From: Tomocerus qinae
Taxonomy: Eukaryota > Arthropoda > Collembola > Entomobryomorpha > Tomoceridae
DNA: 64,000 bases
NCBI GenBank assembly: GCA_020055645.1
Contig: CM034547.1
Coordinates: 6,386,001 to 6,450,000, forward strand
Direction: 5' to 3'
In this document: piece by piece, positions 61,474-64,000 of the stretch
How the letters are laid out: every line of letters begins with the position of its first letter
Position numbering within the stretch: position 1 is the stretch's first letter
Notes under the pieces: model-generated
Seen by the model: the letters and a program-made list of their open reading frames with translations, nothing else
Databases searched by the model: none
Told to the model about the DNA's origin: nothing
Program-made: the position numbers and the translations under genes

Positions 61474-64000
61474 ATGGATTCATATAATAATGAAGAGAAG
61501 AAAGCTGACAAAATTTTCCACAGTTCATCTGAATACGATTTCGAACTTCCAGTAGAATGGACTGTTTTAGAATATATTTTGCGAAAAACTGAAGACAACA
61601 CTGCAAAAGGAATTACCGCCTCCATTGTAAGTTTTCAAAAGCATTCCTTTATACAGTCATATATCATTTACTCCCTAAATTATTATTTTATTTACTAAAT
61701 TAGACAAATTCGAATACAACTGAAACATGTAACTTTACGAATGTGGAAGAGATAGCTGAGAAAATTGCTAGCGCTTTGTATAAAAGGGGAATGCGTAAGG
61801 GAGACACGTTGATTTACTCATCACATCATGGGACAAAGTTGCATTTGTTTTTTCTTGGAGTTTGGAGAGCTAACGGAATTGTCCGCTCTTCCTATCCGGA
61901 AGACACTGGAGGTTTGTTGACTCGGTTCAAATATTTTTTTTACAACAATGATGTTCATATCGATGGATAATTAAATTAATGCAATGATATAATCTATTTA
62001 ACAGAAACTTTAACAGAGCGAATAATTGAATCAAAAGCTCGGTGGTTTTTATGTGACGAGAGCCACGCCTACGAAGTCATTTCTGCATCAAAGAAACTTC
62101 CATGGCAAATGAATATCATAGTATTTGGTCAGGCCGATGGTTGCGTCTCGGCAGAAGACATTTTATATGACGATGGACTCAGTAAGTACATTCTAGTTGC
62201 TAAAAGTAGTCAAAAAATAAAATAATAGAATTGTCACTTTGTCACCACATTCATTAAATAATAATTTATGTTCTAATGTATTCAGATATTCCATCTCTTG
62301 ATATTGGACGGGAAGATGTGGCGCTAATTTTGCCTACTAGTGGAACTTCTGGCGCAAGTAAGGGAGCTGTCTATACCCATGAAAATCTTTTGAAAAACAT
62401 TGTCGCATTTGAACATTTTCCATTCACTGACTCTGATGAACATGAAAAACCATTTTTGATCACATCTAAACTAACACATTTCACCGGATGCGTCATTCCA
62501 TTCTCATTCATTGCCAGAGGTCGTAGAATATATTTCATGCCGCATGTGACAGTAGAAAACGTTTTGGAAACTATCGACGAATTCAAAGTATGGAAATAAT
62601 AAGCATCTTTATGCCTTTTTAAACCCGTCAATTAGGAAGTTATATTTAAATTTTTTTCCACTAGATTTATGGCTTGTTTAGCTTTCCCAAATATATTACT
62701 GGGATCATCAACCATCCTTCAGCCAGGAGTTATAATTTGTCGTCACTTACTTACGTTACCACAGGCGGTCAAACAGTTACTCCCACAATGAATGCCGTTG
62801 TTAAAAGACTGAAAAGCATTCGCAATTTTTTGATTGTAAGTAATTATAGACAATTTTGTCAGAAAAATTATTAGCATTTCTTCATTGCGAGTTGAGTTTT
62901 GAATTTTTGCTCAATTTTATTACAGTTGTATGGAATGACAGAAGCTGGGTTACTAACCGCCACTGTGAATTGGAGCCTGGAATCTACTGGATGTTACAAA
63001 TCTCTAGGTATTTAACAAGAAAATATGTAAATCGAAACTAAGTCATCATGAGAAAAGATTATTTATCTTCTCATTTTAAGAAAACATGAACATGTTTATA
63101 ATTTGCGTGTAAACATTTTCAGAATATCGACCTTTCACTGTTGGAACCTTACCCCCTGGGAGTAGCTTGCAGGTCATAGATTTAAAAACTGGATGTCCTC
63201 TCGGCCCTGGAGAGAAAGGCGAATTGTATTTCAAAACACCTTTCAGTTGTTCAGAGTATTTTCGTCGGCCAAAGGTAAAATTGCCCACTACACAGTTTTG
63301 AGTAACAATAATTTTAAATTGTATTTAATTTATTTACATTTTAATTACCGTTCCAATCTATTGTAGGAAACCGAAGAAACTTTTCATAATGGCTGGCTAC
63401 GCACAGGAGATGTTGGCTACGTTGACAAAGATGGATTTATTTTTTTATTGGATCGGGCAAAGGAAATATTTAAATATTTTAACAATCACGTATGTTATAT
63501 GGTTCTTTAGTTTTCTAATTGAAAATAAATGTAGATAAAGAATAAGCGAACACACTAAAAGTACCCCCTGCACCATATGATTATTTTATGTGGTTAGTTT
63601 TTGATTTATAAGTTCACCAACCTGGGGGTGCGGGAGGTTCAAGAGGTGCATTTTAGCGTGACAATAAATTGAAAAGCAATCTTTTGATACAGGAAGCTTA
63701 AATATTCAGAATACAAAGAGCTCATTAAGCCTATTTTTGTTACAGATATCTCCCAGTGAGTTGGAAAATGTCCTTTTGCGTCATCCAGACGTGGTCGAGA
63801 CTTGTGTTGTCGGTGTTCCAGATCCAGATGGAGGAGATTTTATTCCCAGAGCATTTGTGGTGCTTAGGAAGTCCTCACAGGCAAATGTTGAAGAGATAAA
63901 AAAGTTTTTCAACTGTAATTAATTGTTCATTATTTTTACTTTAAATATTCTAAAAAATATTTTGCTACAAACTTTTCTGCCAATAGATGAAAATATAATT
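61474..64000 (+). CDS. ACS copy 11: divergent ANL acyl-CoA synthetase-like enzyme, 3' end beyond window
   Basis: Exons: 61474-61626, 61704-61911, 62005-62181, 62286-62587, 62665-62835, 62926-63007, 63123-63274, 63367-63489, 63746-63914, and 63987 to the window end. Phases match the other copies, and exons 2, 6 and 7 keep 208, 82 and 152 nt. Motifs: [10 protein letters not shown] (the P-loop has GTSG for GTTG), LYGMTE, LRTGD and DRAKEIFKY. The last exon, with the C-terminal lysine, is cut after about five codons. Exon 4 is 302 nt, with an insertion near TDSDEHEK. The N-terminal part of exon 2 ([13 protein letters not shown]) is quite unlike the ITGESF words of other copies. It is probably an active enzyme if the missing end is intact. 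Confidence 0.85.

Overview
The window is eukaryotic, AT-rich, and carries many short GT-AG introns. A four-membrane-span protein resembling an arthropod family, and hAT-like and MULE-like transposon traces, suggest an arthropod genome, possibly a non-insect hexapod such as a springtail. Nothing here fixes the taxon. No ribosomal RNA, tRNA or bacterial-style operon was seen.

The main content is a tandem array of ANL-superfamily adenylating enzymes (acyl-CoA synthetase / 4-coumarate-CoA ligase / luciferase-like), all on the plus strand. Nine copies lie head to tail in 0.8-35.3 kb. Two more lie at 55.3-58.6 kb and from 61.5 kb off the right edge. I rebuilt each copy by hand as a ten-exon gene. 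Intron positions and phases are the same in all of them, and exons 2, 6, 7 and 8 are almost always 208, 82, 152 and 126 nt. Copies 1-6 and 9 have complete reading frames (545-552 aa). Copy 7 has lost its start codon and has two small deletions. Copy 8 has a 4-nt duplication that introduces a stop. Copy 10 keeps an open 556-aa frame but has lost the ATP-binding loop, so it looks like a pseudoenzyme. Copy 11 is cut by the window end. Three sub-groups are visible: 2-4, 5-8, and the divergent copies 1, 9, 10 and 11. Copies 5-8 are mosaics of one another, which suggests gene conversion or unequal exchange.

Between the two parts of the array (35.6-55.3 kb) lie unrelated genes: a four-exon secreted cysteine-rich protein on the plus strand (35.6-36.9 kb), a five-exon four-transmembrane protein on the minus strand (38.2-40.9 kb), and four tandem copies, about 975 bp apart, of a tiny glycine/tyrosine-rich gene with a hydrophobic C-terminal anchor (47.1-50.3 kb). 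Intervals of about 6 kb (40.9-46.8 kb) and 5 kb (50.4-55.3 kb) have no gene I can support.

Mobile DNA includes a complete 592-bp hAT-type MITE with an 8-bp target duplication in intron 5 of copy 2, a small inverted-repeat element near 15.6 kb, a probable transposon fragment in intron 3 of copy 9, and a decayed FLYWCH/MULE transposase relic on the minus strand at 59.6-60.4 kb between copies 10 and 11.

The enzymes would activate a carboxylic acid with ATP and probably transfer it to CoA. Their substrates cannot be read from the sequence. None of the ten visible C-termini ends in a canonical peroxisomal SKL-type signal.
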